Notes under the pieces: generated by a model
Database searches by the model: none
Told to the model about the DNA's origin: nothing
Seen by the model: the letters and a program-made list of their open reading frames with translations, nothing else
In this document: piece after piece, positions 43,218-52,006 of the stretch
Numbering within the stretch: the first letter of the stretch is position 1
Layout: every line of letters begins with the position of its first letter
Program-made: the position numbers and the translations under genes
Source: Ruminococcus sp.
GTDB taxonomy: Bacteria > Bacillota > Clostridia > Oscillospirales > Acutalibacteraceae
Assembly (NCBI GenBank): GCA_017384945.1
Contig: JAFNSO010000050.1
Location: forward strand, 39,024 to 103,023
DNA length: 64,000 nucleotides
Direction: 5' to 3'

Positions 43218-44480
43218 CTAGATTTTTGTCACAATTCCCGCGAAAATCGGGATATAGCTTTCGTTGTCAACGATTAAAAATACAAACGGACGATTGAGCC
43301 TGACCTTTGCGTCGGGCTTTTTCTTTTCAACGGTTGAGAGCTTTGGCTTGCTCACTCCGACTCCCGCCTCGTTGATGTCGAGAGAAAAGCTCGAAACGAT
43401 TTCTCCGACGCTTCCTTTGAAGTTGAGCGAGAGGTTTTTGAGGTCGCCCTTCTGATTGAACAGCTCGTACACGCCGTTTTTGTTCAGAACGTCGTTGAGC
43501 TTGTCCTCAAATTTTACCGAGAACTTCGGCAGAGAAGCCTCGCACGTTTTAAAAACGCTCATCGACGAAAGTATTCTTTGATATTCGTCGTAGTTAAGAC
43601 TTTTTATGAACTCATAAACGGTTGTATCCTCATTCGGCAAAAGCGCGATGAACTTGCACGGAGTACTCCTGAAGCTTTTTTCAAAGCCCGAGCACTTCTT
43701 ACCCTTTAGGTAGTACTCAACGCTCGTCATAAACTCGGCGTCGACCTCGCCGTCCGCTGTTTTGAATTTAGCGGTGGAGGTGTCCTCTCTGTCGTAGCCG
43801 CCGAGCCACTGGTCGCGCATGAGCGATGTGCCCGTTGAGATGATGTCCGAGTTATCGGGCAGAGGGTTTTTGAGGATTTCACTGATTTTGTCATCCGTCT
43901 GAGACGCGACAAAGTCATTTATACTGTCGCGCGAGCCCTCCGCGGAAAAATCGAGCCGATAAATTCCGTGCTTAAAGAAATCCGCGTTTTTGAGCAGAAA
44001 TTGCTGACCCGCGTTTACGTTTTTGTTGAAGAAAAGGTTGTTGTTTATGTCGACGTAATAGCCCTTCTTCTTGCTTTGGAGAGCCTTCAGTCTGCTGAAA
44101 AAGTAAGCGTTACACTCGTTGAGGGAGCTTACGTCCTGATTTTTGCCCGTAAGATTCTTGAGCTCCTTGAGCGAGTTGTTAGCCGTGGCGTTCTCGAGAA
44201 TCGAAAGCTGTGAGTAAAGCCCCGCGGTCGCTGACGCGGTGTTCTCGGAGCCTTGGTACATCGAGCAAAGCAGTCTGAACGCGAAGTCTGTGGAATAGTT
44301 TTTGTAATTGTAGTAGGAGGCGGGCGTTTCGGTTTTGCCGCTTTTAAATTTAAAGGCGAGATTTTCGTCCGCCTTTGTGTCCTTCATCAAATCCTCACCG
44401 GGAACAGCCGCTCCCGAGCAGGAGCAGAGTATCGCGGCGCAGAGTATAAGGACGCATATGATTAATGGTGTTCTTTTCAA
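43218..44480 (-). CDS. Serpin-type protease inhibitor, lipoprotein
   Basis: The 420-aa protein has a lipoprotein signal (lipobox Cys in AILCSCSG) and a serpin fold: a SILENATANNSLKELKNL-type helix region, the shutter-like INDFVASQTDDKI, the hinge INEAGVGVS near residue 370, and the closing strands LNRPFVFLIVDNESYIPIFAG. The reactive-centre loop follows the hinge and contains a Lys-rich stretch (STVEKKKPDAK), suggesting a trypsin-like target, which is only inference. The hinge keeps small residues (Ala-Gly-Val-Gly-Val), consistent with an inhibitory serpin. Bacterial serpins are uncommon; in gut species they block host or competitor proteases. The start overlaps the upstream gene's stop by 4 bp. 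Confidence 0.9.
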   Translation of the reverse strand: MKRTPLIICVLILCAAILCSCSGAAVPGEDLMKDTKADENLAFKFKSGKTETPASYYNYKNYSTDFAFRLLCSMYQGSENTASATAGLYSQLSILENATANNSLKELKNLTGKNQDVSSLNECNAYFFSRLKALQSKKKGYYVDINNNLFFNKNVNAGQQFLLKNADFFKHGIYRLDFSAEGSRDSINDFVASQTDDKISEILKNPLPDNSDIISTGTSLMRDQWLGGYDREDTSTAKFKTADGEVDAEFMTSVEYYLKGKKCSGFEKSFRSTPCKFIALLPNEDTTVYEFIKSLNYDEYQRILSSMSVFKTCEASLPKFSVKFEDKLNDVLNKNGVYELFNQKGDLKNLSLNFKGSVGEIVSSFSLDINEAGVGVSKPKLSTVEKKKPDAKVRLNRPFVFLIVDNESYIPIFAGIVTKI

Positions 44481-45598
44481 TTTTGACTCCCTTTTTCAGC
44501 TGTGATTTCCTGCAGCAGCTCATATATTTTTTTGCATGAGTTAACGTTGAGAGTTTTTTTGCAGTTTTCGCTCATTTCGGCGAGTCTTTCGTCGTCGCCG
44601 ATGATCTCGCTTACGGTCTTTCCCGGGTTTTTGTCGAGCGTCACGGAAACGCCGCGCTTTGCAAGATAGGCGGCATTGTCCGCCTCCTGACCGGGATAGG
44701 CGCTGTAAATCGCCATCGGAAGGCGGCATTGAAGGCTTTCGGTAACCGTCAGCCCTCCGGGCTTGGTAATAATCAAATCAGCGCAGTGCATATAGTCCTC
44801 GACATTGTCGACAAACATCAGAAGCTTTGTCCTTTCGGGGTCAACAACGTCTTTGAACCTGCTGTACAAGTGCTGGTTACGTCCCGTTATGACGACAAAC
44901 CGACAGCCCTCGGTTTCCGAGGCTATGCTTTTGTAAAAGCCGAGAACCTCGTTTACGCCGAAGCTTCCCGCCATAAACAGAATTATTTTTTCGTCTGTAT
45001 TGAGCCCCAGCGAGCGCTTGAGCTCGTCCTTGTCGGGAAATGTCATAAACCTCTGAAAAACAGGGATTCCCAGCGGGTGGATCCTCGAAGCCTCAACCCC
45101 GTACCTTTCGCTCATATCGTCGGCGACGGATTTTCCTGCGACAATGTAGTGGTCGATTCCCTCGGCAATGTAGGTGTAATGCGCCTGAAAATCGGTAATA
45201 AGCGAAACAACGGGAACCTTGATGAGTCCCTTTGTTTTGAGATCGCCGAGCATAAGCGTCAAAAAAGCGTGACAGCTTATAATCGCGTCCGGGTCGAAAT
45301 CCTTGATGACCGGGAGAATGTACTTGCCCTTGAAACGGTTGATTTTTTCGCAAAGGTTATTAAGCTTTGATTCCTTGTCGGAATTGCGGTACAGCTTACC
45401 GTAGAACTGCGGCATTCTTTTGGCTAGGGTAGTGTAACCGCCGCAGATGAATTTATTGTAAAACCTGCCCGTCTGGGCGATTCCGTCAACAATCATAACG
45501 CGGTTATCCCGCGATGCTGTTTCAAAATATTCCTTCATGGCAGCCGCGGCGCGTTTGTGCCCGCCGCCAGTTGACGCGGTAAAAATCAGTATTTTCAT
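44477..45598 (-). CDS. MGDG-synthase-type (UgtP-like) glycosyltransferase
   Basis: The start at 45598 follows GGAGAAG; an upstream in-frame extension overlaps the promoter and is rejected. The 373-aa protein has the MGDG-synthase N-terminal domain (ILIFTASTGGGHKRAAAAM) and a GT28-type UDP-sugar-binding C-domain (LLMFVDNVEDYMHCADLIIT, KPGGLTVTESLQ). The family transfers sugar to diacylglycerol at the membrane, making glycolipids or lipoteichoic-acid anchors. It heads the operon with the serpin and the flippase-like gene. Confidence 0.9.
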   Translation of the reverse strand: MKILIFTASTGGGHKRAAAAMKEYFETASRDNRVMIVDGIAQTGRFYNKFICGGYTTLAKRMPQFYGKLYRNSDKESKLNNLCEKINRFKGKYILPVIKDFDPDAIISCHAFLTLMLGDLKTKGLIKVPVVSLITDFQAHYTYIAEGIDHYIVAGKSVADDMSERYGVEASRIHPLGIPVFQRFMTFPDKDELKRSLGLNTDEKIILFMAGSFGVNEVLGFYKSIASETEGCRFVVITGRNQHLYSRFKDVVDPERTKLLMFVDNVEDYMHCADLIITKPGGLTVTESLQCRLPMAIYSAYPGQEADNAAYLAKRGVSVTLDKNPGKTVSEIIGDDERLAEMSENCKKTLNVNSCKKIYELLQEITAEKGSQN

Positions 45599-45625
45599 TT
45601 GCTTCTCCTCTGGACATATATAGTT

Positions 45626-45654
45626 ATTATATAATAAGTATAAGAAAAATTCAA
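45626..45654 (-). promoter_or_regulatory. Promoter of the glycosyltransferase-serpin-flippase operon
   Basis: On the minus strand: TTGAAT (45649-45654), 17-bp spacer, TATAAT (45626-45631). It puts the transcript start just upstream of ATG 45598. Confidence 0.75.
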
Positions 45655-45844
45655 CATTTATTTTGAAAACCTGTCGGCGAAAAATATAACTTGCACTCAA
45701 TCTTTTTGACATTAAAGTGCAAGTTCACCAAATTTTCCGTTTTTGCGACAAAAATCGGGAAAATCGCTTTATTTTTGCGAAAAAAAGGAGTATTATATAA
45801 TGAAGTGAAAATATGATTATATAAAAATTAAGGAGGTGAGCATC

Positions 45845-47686
45845 GTGGAGGACTACGGCGATTATTATTCAACCTATCCCGAAAAATACAACTTTGATAA
45901 TTTCTCGAAAAAGCAGGGAAGAGCTCCCTCGCCCGAGCGCAGACCCCGCGCGAGAAGAAGCTCACCGACCGACAGAACGCCGTCCCGAAAAGAGCCCCAA
46001 AGACAGGCGGCTCGCCGACCGAGAGCTCAGGCTCCAAAGGCAGAGGTAAAGAAGACAGCCCCGAAGCCTGCCCCGAAAAGGGCTCAAAAGCCCAAGCCCG
46101 CTCCGAGACACGCCGCGACAAGAGCAAGCGTTCCCGACAAAGCGCAAAAAACTCCGATGAAGCGCGGTAAAAAAGCGCTTATAGCCCTTATTGTGTTCGT
46201 GATTGTCGGTTCGATCCTTGCGGGCGCCGGAATAGTCGGATACGGAATGTACATCGACTACAAGAAAAATCAGCCGTTCAGATTTTCCTCGGGCGTAAAG
46301 ATTTCGGGAATCGAAATCGGCTCACTTTCCTATGACGAAGCGAAGAAAAAGGTTAAAAAAGAGTCTCTGAGCGTTGTCAGAGACATTAAATTAAAGGTGA
46401 CTGCGCGCGACGTAAAAAAGGCCTATACCAAAAAGGATTTTAATTACAAGTTCGATTATGACAAGGCTCTGAAAAAAGCAAAGGAATACAGCCTCAAGGA
46501 GCAGGGAATATATGAGTCTAAAGAGTCAAAGACGTCGGATCCCTCGAAGGAGACGGAGTTCACCACGATGGAAAACCCCGACTTCAAGCTGAATTACGTA
46601 ATTGACAACGAGTCTATCAAGGATCAGGTCAACAAGCTTGCTTTGAACGTTGATCGCGAGCCCGAAAACGCGAGGGTCTCCAAGTTCCACCCGTTCTCGG
46701 ACAACCGCTTCGAGTACGAAAACGGAAAGCTCGGCTATACAATGGACAGAGACCAGCTTGTCTCGAAAATCAAAAAATTCTACAGCTCGGGCAAGAAAAC
46801 GGCGAGCGTAAATGCTAAGGTCTCGACTCTTCAGCCGTCGATCTCGGTCGAAGATCTGCAGGAAAACATCGTAGGACTGTCCACAGCGACATCCGTTTCC
46901 AACAATACCGCCGCGGGCACGCATAATATGGCGGTTGCGCTAAAGGCGTGCAACGGCTCGATAATCGAGCCCAACGAGCTGTGGTCGTTCAACAACTGTA
47001 CTGGTGACTCAAACGACGCCAAAAACGGCTACAAAAAGGCGACGGTTATCTCCGAGAGAAAGCTCGATCAGGGCATAGGCGGAGGAATCTGTCAGGCGAG
47101 CACCACTATTTTTCAGGCGGGCGCTCTGGCGAATATGGATATAATCGAGCGTCACAACCACTACTGGGCGTCCGGTTATGCCTGCGCGGGCGAGGACGCG
47201 ACGATCGACTACCCGAGTCTCGATCTGCGAATGAGAAACATCACCGACTATCAGATGTTTATGGAGTGCAAGGTCGAGGGATCAACGCTTATTGTCAATA
47301 TCTACGGCTATCAGGAGCCCCATTACGATAACGTGAAAATCCGTTCCGAAAACTACGACATAACGGACGGTCAGTACTTCCGCACAAGAACCTACCGTAC
47401 GCTCTACAAAAACCACGAGGTAGTAAGCGACGAGGTGATCTGCACCTCCTACTACAGCCTGACCGAGAACCACGCGGTTCGTACCGAGGACAAGGGTACA
47501 TTCAGAACAAAGGTCAACGGAGTAGTTATCTACGAGGACGAACCCGAGCAGGAGGATTCCGACGATGACTCCGACGAGGACTCCGACAGCGGAGAGGAAG
47601 AAGAAAACGAGGCTGACGACGAAAGCGAAGAGGACGACGAGCAGGCGGCTCTCGACGCTGCGGTACAGGCAGCCGAGGAAGAATAA
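45845..47686 (+). CDS. VanW-family membrane protein
   Basis: GTG 45845 lies about 7 nt after AAGGAGGTG and gives 613 aa. Residues 1-105 are cytoplasmic, Pro/Arg/Lys-rich and disordered, followed by one membrane helix (KALIALIVFVIVGSILAGAG). Outside are a DUF-like peptidoglycan-associated domain and the VanW domain (NELWSFNNCTGDSNDAKNGY, GGGICQASTTIFQAGALANM). A very acidic tail of Glu/Asp ends the protein. VanW function is unknown, though the domain occurs in glycopeptide-resistance clusters and in many clostridial wall proteins; the name alone does not imply resistance. It is transcribed divergently from the glycosyltransferase operon. Confidence 0.9.
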   Translation: MEDYGDYYSTYPEKYNFDNFSKKQGRAPSPERRPRARRSSPTDRTPSRKEPQRQAARRPRAQAPKAEVKKTAPKPAPKRAQKPKPAPRHAATRASVPDKAQKTPMKRGKKALIALIVFVIVGSILAGAGIVGYGMYIDYKKNQPFRFSSGVKISGIEIGSLSYDEAKKKVKKESLSVVRDIKLKVTARDVKKAYTKKDFNYKFDYDKALKKAKEYSLKEQGIYESKESKTSDPSKETEFTTMENPDFKLNYVIDNESIKDQVNKLALNVDREPENARVSKFHPFSDNRFEYENGKLGYTMDRDQLVSKIKKFYSSGKKTASVNAKVSTLQPSISVEDLQENIVGLSTATSVSNNTAAGTHNMAVALKACNGSIIEPNELWSFNNCTGDSNDAKNGYKKATVISERKLDQGIGGGICQASTTIFQAGALANMDIIERHNHYWASGYACAGEDATIDYPSLDLRMRNITDYQMFMECKVEGSTLIVNIYGYQEPHYDNVKIRSENYDITDGQYFRTRTYRTLYKNHEVVSDEVICTSYYSLTENHAVRTEDKGTFRTKVNGVVIYEDEPEQEDSDDDSDEDSDSGEEEENEADDESEEDDEQAALDAAVQAAEEE

Positions 47687-47692
47687 TTTAAC

Positions 47693-47728
47693 GGTCGAAA
47701 GGACAAGCTCCTTTCGGCCTTTTCTTTT
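47693..47728 (+). terminator. Terminator after the VanW gene
   Basis: GGTCGAAAGGA (47693-47703) with TCCTTTCGGCC (47709-47719), then TTTTCTTTT. Confidence 0.88.
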
Positions 47729-47851
47729 AAATCCGTTGAAAAAAAGCAGATTGGTCAAAATTTGTTCAATTTGCCAATCAAAATAGCATAATGCACAAAT
47801 ATCCGAGCTTTAATTTGTACGGGTTTAAGGTAGAATATTTCAAATTTTCTA

Positions 47852-47880
47852 TTGTGCAAATCTTACAAAAATGTTATACT
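47852..47880 (+). promoter_or_regulatory. Promoter of the EF-G-like gene
   Basis: TTGTGC (47852-47857), 17-bp spacer, TATACT (47875-47880). A TTGTGCA word overlaps the -35 and another TGCACAA lies near 47790. Confidence 0.6.
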
Positions 47881-47956
47881 TGAAAAGTAAATTGTCTGCG
47901 ATTAATGATAAAGCAACTAATTTCAACTAATCTTATCACGAAAGGATTGTATCATT

Positions 47957-50023
47957 TTGAAACAATATAACGCGAAAAACATACTCAATATCGCTCTCGC
48001 GGGTCACTCGGGCTGCGGAAAAACCTCTGTAGCGGAGTCAATGCTCTATCTCGCGAAGGCTTCCGACCGTCTCGGAAAGGTTGCCGACGGCAACACAGTG
48101 CTCGACTATGACGCGGAGGAAATCAAGCGTCAGGCATCACTTATGACAGCTGTCGCTCCGATTGAGTGGAAGAACACAAAAATCAACCTCATCGACACCC
48201 CGGGTCTCTTTGATTTCGAGGGCGGCGTAGCCGAGGGTATGCGCGCTGCCGATTCGGCGCTTATCGTCGTATCGGGCAAGGACGGCGTAGACGTCGGAAC
48301 CGAAAAGGCTGTCAAGGCGGCGAAGAAGCGCGACATCGCGAAGATTTTCTTCGTAAACGGCGTTTGCGACGAGAACGCGCGTTTTTACCGTGTATTTGAG
48401 GATTTGAAATCCACCTTCGGTCCCTCTGTGTGCCCCGTTGTCGTTCCTTATATCGAAAACGGCAAGGCTGAGGTGTACGTAAACCTCTTTGAGTACCGCG
48501 CTTATAAGTATGACAAGAAGGGCGTCGCGACCCCGACCGATATGCCCGACCTCGGCGACCGTCTTGAGGGTCTGCGCGAGGCTATCAAGGAGGCTGTTGC
48601 CGAGACCAGCGAGGAAATGCTCGACAAATTCCTCGAGGGCGAGGAGTTCACACCCGAGGAGATCGCCGTCGGCGTATCCCAGGGCGTAAAGGACGGCTCG
48701 ATTTGTCCCGTATTCTGCGGCGACGCGCACAACACTTTCGCGTTTGATATGTTCCTTAATTCACTTATATGGCTTGCTCCCAAGGCTGATTCGCGCGACG
48801 AAATCGCGGTTGACATCAACGGCGATCCCGTTGAGATCGCTCCGTCAATCGACGGCGCTGCCGCGGGTATCGTTTTCAAAACGGTCAGCGACCCGTTTGT
48901 AGGCAAGCTCTCATACATCAAGGCTGTTTCGGGCAAGATTTCGTCCGACGTGCCTGTGATCAATATGCGTACAGGAGAGCCTGTCCGTATCACAAAGGTT
49001 CTCACCGTTCGCGGAAAGAAGCAGGAGGACGCTCAGTACATCGGCGCGGGCGATATCGGCGCTATTCCGAAGCTCAACGACGTCAAGACAGGCGACACTC
49101 TCTGCTCACCGCTCAGAAAGGTTACTCTTGAGGGAATCGACTACCCCGTATCCTCATACGCTATGGCGATCAAGCCAAAGACAAAGGGCGACGAGGACAA
49201 GGTAGCTCAGGCAGTAAAGAAGATTATGGAGGAAGACCCCTCTATCAAGTATTTCCACAACCACGAGACCCACGAAATGGTAATCTACGGACTCGGCGAG
49301 CAGCACCTCGACGTTGTCGTTTCAAAGATCAAGTCTAAGTACAACGTTGACGCTGTTCTCAAAACTCCGAAGGTTGCGTACAGAGAGACGATCCGCAAGT
49401 CCGTAAAGGTTCAGGGCCGCCACAAGAAGCAGTCGGGCGGACACGGCCAGTTCGGCGACGTCTGGATCGAGTTCTCACCGAGCGACAGCGATTCCCTCGA
49501 GTTCACGGAGAGCGTAGTCGGCGGAGCTGTTCCCAAGGGCTTCTTCCCCGCTGTTGAAAAGGGACTCAGAGAAGCTATCCTCAAGGGACCTCTCGCGGGT
49601 TATCCGATGGTTGGAATCAAGGCTAACCTTTACGACGGTTCGTATCACCCCGTCGACAGCTCGGAAATGAGCTTCAAGATGGCGGCGACGATCGCGTACA
49701 AGAACGGTATGCCCAACGCACAGCCGACGCTCCTCGAGCCTATCGGCGCGCTCAAGGCTACTGTACCCGACGACAATATGGGTGACGTAATGGGTGAGGT
49801 CAACAAGCGCCGCGGCAGAGTAACGGGAATGAATCCCGCCGAGGAAAGCGGTATGCAGGTAGTTGAGGCGGAGGTTCCCGTCGCTGAAATGGACGACTTC
49901 GCGACATTTATCCGCCAGTGCACACAGGGCAGAGGCAGCTATACCTTTGAGTTTGTTCGTTATGAGGACACACCCGCGAACGTAGCGCAGAAGGTTATCG
50001 CAGCGGCTCAGGAAGAAGAGTAA
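47957..50023 (+). CDS. Elongation factor G-like GTPase
   Basis: The 688-aa protein has all EF-G domains but departs from canonical EF-G. The P-loop reads GHSGCGKTS instead of GHIDAGKTT, G3 is DTPGLFDF rather than DTPGHVDF, and the usual NKxD G4 region reads NGVCDE. It is therefore the 'EF-G-like' paralogue (FusA2-type) rather than the main translocase. The domain IV/V core is conserved (HGQFGDVWIEF, RRGRVTGM). The TTG start at 47957 is preceded by GAAAGGA. Codon use is optimised, suggesting good expression. Its role in translation is unclear for the family. Confidence 0.92.
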   Translation: MKQYNAKNILNIALAGHSGCGKTSVAESMLYLAKASDRLGKVADGNTVLDYDAEEIKRQASLMTAVAPIEWKNTKINLIDTPGLFDFEGGVAEGMRAADSALIVVSGKDGVDVGTEKAVKAAKKRDIAKIFFVNGVCDENARFYRVFEDLKSTFGPSVCPVVVPYIENGKAEVYVNLFEYRAYKYDKKGVATPTDMPDLGDRLEGLREAIKEAVAETSEEMLDKFLEGEEFTPEEIAVGVSQGVKDGSICPVFCGDAHNTFAFDMFLNSLIWLAPKADSRDEIAVDINGDPVEIAPSIDGAAAGIVFKTVSDPFVGKLSYIKAVSGKISSDVPVINMRTGEPVRITKVLTVRGKKQEDAQYIGAGDIGAIPKLNDVKTGDTLCSPLRKVTLEGIDYPVSSYAMAIKPKTKGDEDKVAQAVKKIMEEDPSIKYFHNHETHEMVIYGLGEQHLDVVVSKIKSKYNVDAVLKTPKVAYRETIRKSVKVQGRHKKQSGGHGQFGDVWIEFSPSDSDSLEFTESVVGGAVPKGFFPAVEKGLREAILKGPLAGYPMVGIKANLYDGSYHPVDSSEMSFKMAATIAYKNGMPNAQPTLLEPIGALKATVPDDNMGDVMGEVNKRRGRVTGMNPAEESGMQVVEAEVPVAEMDDFATFIRQCTQGRGSYTFEFVRYEDTPANVAQKVIAAAQEEE

Positions 50024-50063
50024 GACTTATAACAAAGTATATGAAATAAATAGGTAAACGGAC

Positions 50064-50098
50064 AGGACTGTCACGCTCAGCGTCGGCAGTCCTTTTTT
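50064..50098 (+). terminator. Terminator after the EF-G-like gene
   Basis: AGGACTG (50064-50070) with CAGTCCT (50087-50093), an inner ACG/CGT stem, then T6. Confidence 0.8.
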
Positions 50099-50125
50099 CG
50101 CGCCGGCTTTTGCGGAAAAACAAAC

Positions 50126-50397
50126 CCCGCGAGGTACGGGGGATAGCCCACAAAAGAGAGGAACGAACGAGCTTGACGAGAAAAATACAAAGAAGAACTT
50201 TTCCCAAGCCTCCAAAACCTGACAGAGCCCGCGAGGTACGGGGGATAGCCGACCTAAAACAGGAACAAACGAGCCTGACGAGAAAAATACAAAGAAGAAC
50301 GTCTCCCAAGCCTCCAAAACCTGACAGAGCCCGCGAGGTACGGGGGATAGCCGACCTAAAACAGGAACGAACGAGTCTGACGAGGAAAATAAAAAAA
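50126..50397. repeat. 102-bp direct tandem repeat, about 2.7 copies
   Basis: Units start at 50126, 50228 and 50330 (each opening CCCGCGAGGTACGGGGG); the third is cut short near 50397. Units 1 and 2 differ at roughly 10% of positions. Because 102 is a multiple of three, open frames extend through the array on both strands: plus-strand frame 50110-50442 gives a Lys/Arg/Pro-rich 34-aa repeat, and minus frames are hydrophobic. Neither has a clear ribosome-binding site. This fills the 457-base gap between the EF-G-like and 50481 genes; no promoter for the latter is evident. Confidence 0.85.
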
Positions 50398-50480
50398 GGT
50401 TCACATTTGGGGGGAGGGTCCATATTATGTATTGTTAAGTGAGGCGTAGGTCTCACAATAAAAACTGGAGGTAATTACTT

Positions 50481-51275
50481 ATGCCTGATGTTCCTGTCAA
50501 TACAGAGAAGAACACAAGCGGCGAGCAATCGTTCTGCATTGACGCCGACCGCGTGTACGATTCATGCGGTGACAAGGACTGCTTGTCGGAAATGAGGGTG
50601 TTCTTTACCGAGCGAAACCAGCAGATAATCAATAAGGCTGTCTCGGTAAGGATCCGCGAAGCGAATATAATCAACACGGTGGTAAATGTTGAGCCTGTGA
50701 CCTATCACTGCGGCTTTTACTCGGTTGATATGACGTTCTATTTCGAGATAGTCCTCGACGTGTTCACAAGCGACGGCTCCGCGCCCGCGACGGTAAGCGG
50801 CCTTTCGGTATTCGCGAAGAGGGTCATCCTCTACGGCGGCAACGGAAACGTAGCAGTCTTTACCAGCGAGCCCGAAAGCTCCTGCGCGGATCCCAACTCC
50901 CAGAGTCTCCCGACCGCGAAGGTTCAGGTAGCTCAGCCGATGGCGCTCACTGCCTGCCTTACGGAGTGCTGCAGCCCGTGTATGCCGAGCGCGGCGATTC
51001 CCGAGTGCGTAACCGCCTATTTCGGCGACAATATCGTGCCCTCGCAGTCCCGTTCGGTGCTCGCGACAATCGGAGTTTTCACAATTGTCCAGCTCAAGCG
51101 TACGGTCCAGATGCTCATTCCCGCGTTTGATTTCTGCGTTCCCGATAAGGAGTGCGTAACCTCGACCGATAACCCCTGCGATATGTTCTCGCGAGTCGAT
51201 TTCCCTGTCGAGCAGTTCTTCCCGCCCAACCTTGCCGATATCGACCCCGACAATATCGAAACCTGCTGCAAATAA
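50481..51275 (+). CDS. Conserved Cys-rich clostridial protein, function unknown
   Basis: The 264-aa protein starts after CTGGAGGT. It has no signal peptide and no membrane segment. It carries about 18 Cys, with clusters at both ends (FCIDADRVYDSCGDKDC near residue 18, CLTECCSPC near 160, ETCCK at the end). The central part reads like a beta-sandwich (CGFYSVDMTFYFEIVLDVF). I recall similar hypothetical proteins in many Clostridia. The Cys content and lack of a signal peptide would suit a spore-coat or inclusion protein, but nothing here proves that. It is flanked by a tandem repeat and its own terminator, so it is probably monocistronic. Confidence 0.75.
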   Translation: MPDVPVNTEKNTSGEQSFCIDADRVYDSCGDKDCLSEMRVFFTERNQQIINKAVSVRIREANIINTVVNVEPVTYHCGFYSVDMTFYFEIVLDVFTSDGSAPATVSGLSVFAKRVILYGGNGNVAVFTSEPESSCADPNSQSLPTAKVQVAQPMALTACLTECCSPCMPSAAIPECVTAYFGDNIVPSQSRSVLATIGVFTIVQLKRTVQMLIPAFDFCVPDKECVTSTDNPCDMFSRVDFPVEQFFPPNLADIDPDNIETCCK

Positions 51276-51308
51276 ACCGAAAGCGTTGATTTGTAAGCGC
51301 TGAGCAAA

Positions 51309-51364
51309 GGTCGGACAGACAGGCTCATCTTTATATGATGAACCATTCTGTCCGACCGTTTTTT
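51309..51364 (+). terminator. Terminator after the Cys-rich protein gene
   Basis: GGTCGGACAGA (51309-51319) with TCTGTCCGACC (51347-51357), an inner TCATC/GATGA stem, then T6. Confidence 0.88.
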
Positions 51365-51423
51365 AACCTCATGGCTGAACGATCAAATTGTATGAAATTT
51401 GTACCAAAAGCCCAATATGTCTA

Positions 51424-51452
51424 TTGACTTTTGGTGGAAAATATCCTATAGT
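51424..51452 (+). promoter_or_regulatory. Promoter of the CBS protein gene
   Basis: TTGACT (51424-51429), 17-bp spacer, TATAGT (51447-51452). Confidence 0.75.
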
Positions 51453-51483
51453 ATAATTATACTATAAGTAAAGGGGACTGATA

Positions 51484-51900
51484 ATGAACATACTTTATCT
51501 GTTGAAAATCAAAAGCACTTTATGTTATATATATGACCACAATACAGTGCGTCAGGGAATAGAAAAAATGCGAAGTCACAGCTTTACCGCGATTCCCGTC
51601 ATCAACCGTGACGGCGACTACGTCGGAACCGTGACCGAGGGAGATTTTTTGTGGCACATCCTTCGCTACGGCAAGGGAAGCCTGAAAGCGGAGGAGGATT
51701 ACCGCATAAAGGACATAATCCGGGCGGACTTTATGCCTCCCGTGACTGTATCGGCAACCGAAGAGGAGTTGCTTGACAAGGCGATGATGCAGAACTTTGT
51801 CCCCGTAGTGGATGACAGAAACAAGTTCATCGGTATCGTCACCAGACAGGATGTAATCCGATTCTTCGTCGATTCATACAAGCAGGCAAGTGGTCAGTAA
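51484..51900 (+). CDS. Stand-alone CBS-pair protein
   Basis: The 138-aa cytoplasmic protein consists of two CBS motifs: DHNTVRQGIEKMRSHSFTAI…VGTVTEGDFLWHIL (about residues 18-60) and TVSATEEELLDKAMMQNFVPVVDDRNKFIGIVTRQDVIRFF (about 85-130). CBS pairs bind adenine nucleotides or (c-di-AMP type) signals and regulate partners; small proteins of this size resemble the CbpB group, but no ligand can be read here. Start ATG 51484 lies shortly after AAGGGG. It is monocistronic between its promoter and terminator. Confidence 0.88.
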   Translation: MNILYLLKIKSTLCYIYDHNTVRQGIEKMRSHSFTAIPVINRDGDYVGTVTEGDFLWHILRYGKGSLKAEEDYRIKDIIRADFMPPVTVSATEEELLDKAMMQNFVPVVDDRNKFIGIVTRQDVIRFFVDSYKQASGQ

Positions 51901-51911
51901 TAAGAGTTTTT

Positions 51912-51943
51912 CAGTCGGGCAGATAACTGTCCGACTGTTTCTT
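51912..51943 (+). terminator. Terminator of the CBS protein gene
   Basis: CAGTCGGGCAG (51912-51922) with CTGTCCGACTG (51927-51937), ATAA loop, then TTTCTT. Confidence 0.8.
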
Positions 51944-51959
51944 AATATTGTCTCAAAAA

Positions 51960-51995
51960 ATAAAAAACAGACCCGGAAAACCGAGCCTGTCGCAA
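51960..51995 (-). terminator. Terminator of the Lys/Ala-rich protein gene
   Basis: On the minus strand ACAGGCTCGG and CCGGGTCTGT form a stem with two G-T pairs and a TTTT loop, followed by a T-rich run. Confidence 0.7.
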
Positions 51996-52006
51996 TCTAT
52001 ATTTGA

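Noticed and set aside
45845-47686. Vancomycin-resistance gene
   Set aside because: VanW domains are common in clostridial wall proteins. No vanA/B ligase, vanH or vanX lies nearby, so resistance should not be inferred.
47957-50023. Tetracycline ribosomal-protection gene
   Set aside because: Domain IV and the G motifs fit the EF-G-like paralogue group rather than TetM/O, and there is no TetM-type leader.
50126-50397. CRISPR array
   Set aside because: The units are 102 bp with no short repeat/variable spacer alternation, and no cas genes are present.
49995-50456. Minus-strand ORFs across the 102-bp repeats
   Set aside because: No ribosome-binding site. Openness follows from a repeat length divisible by three, and the hydrophobic translation is not distinctive.
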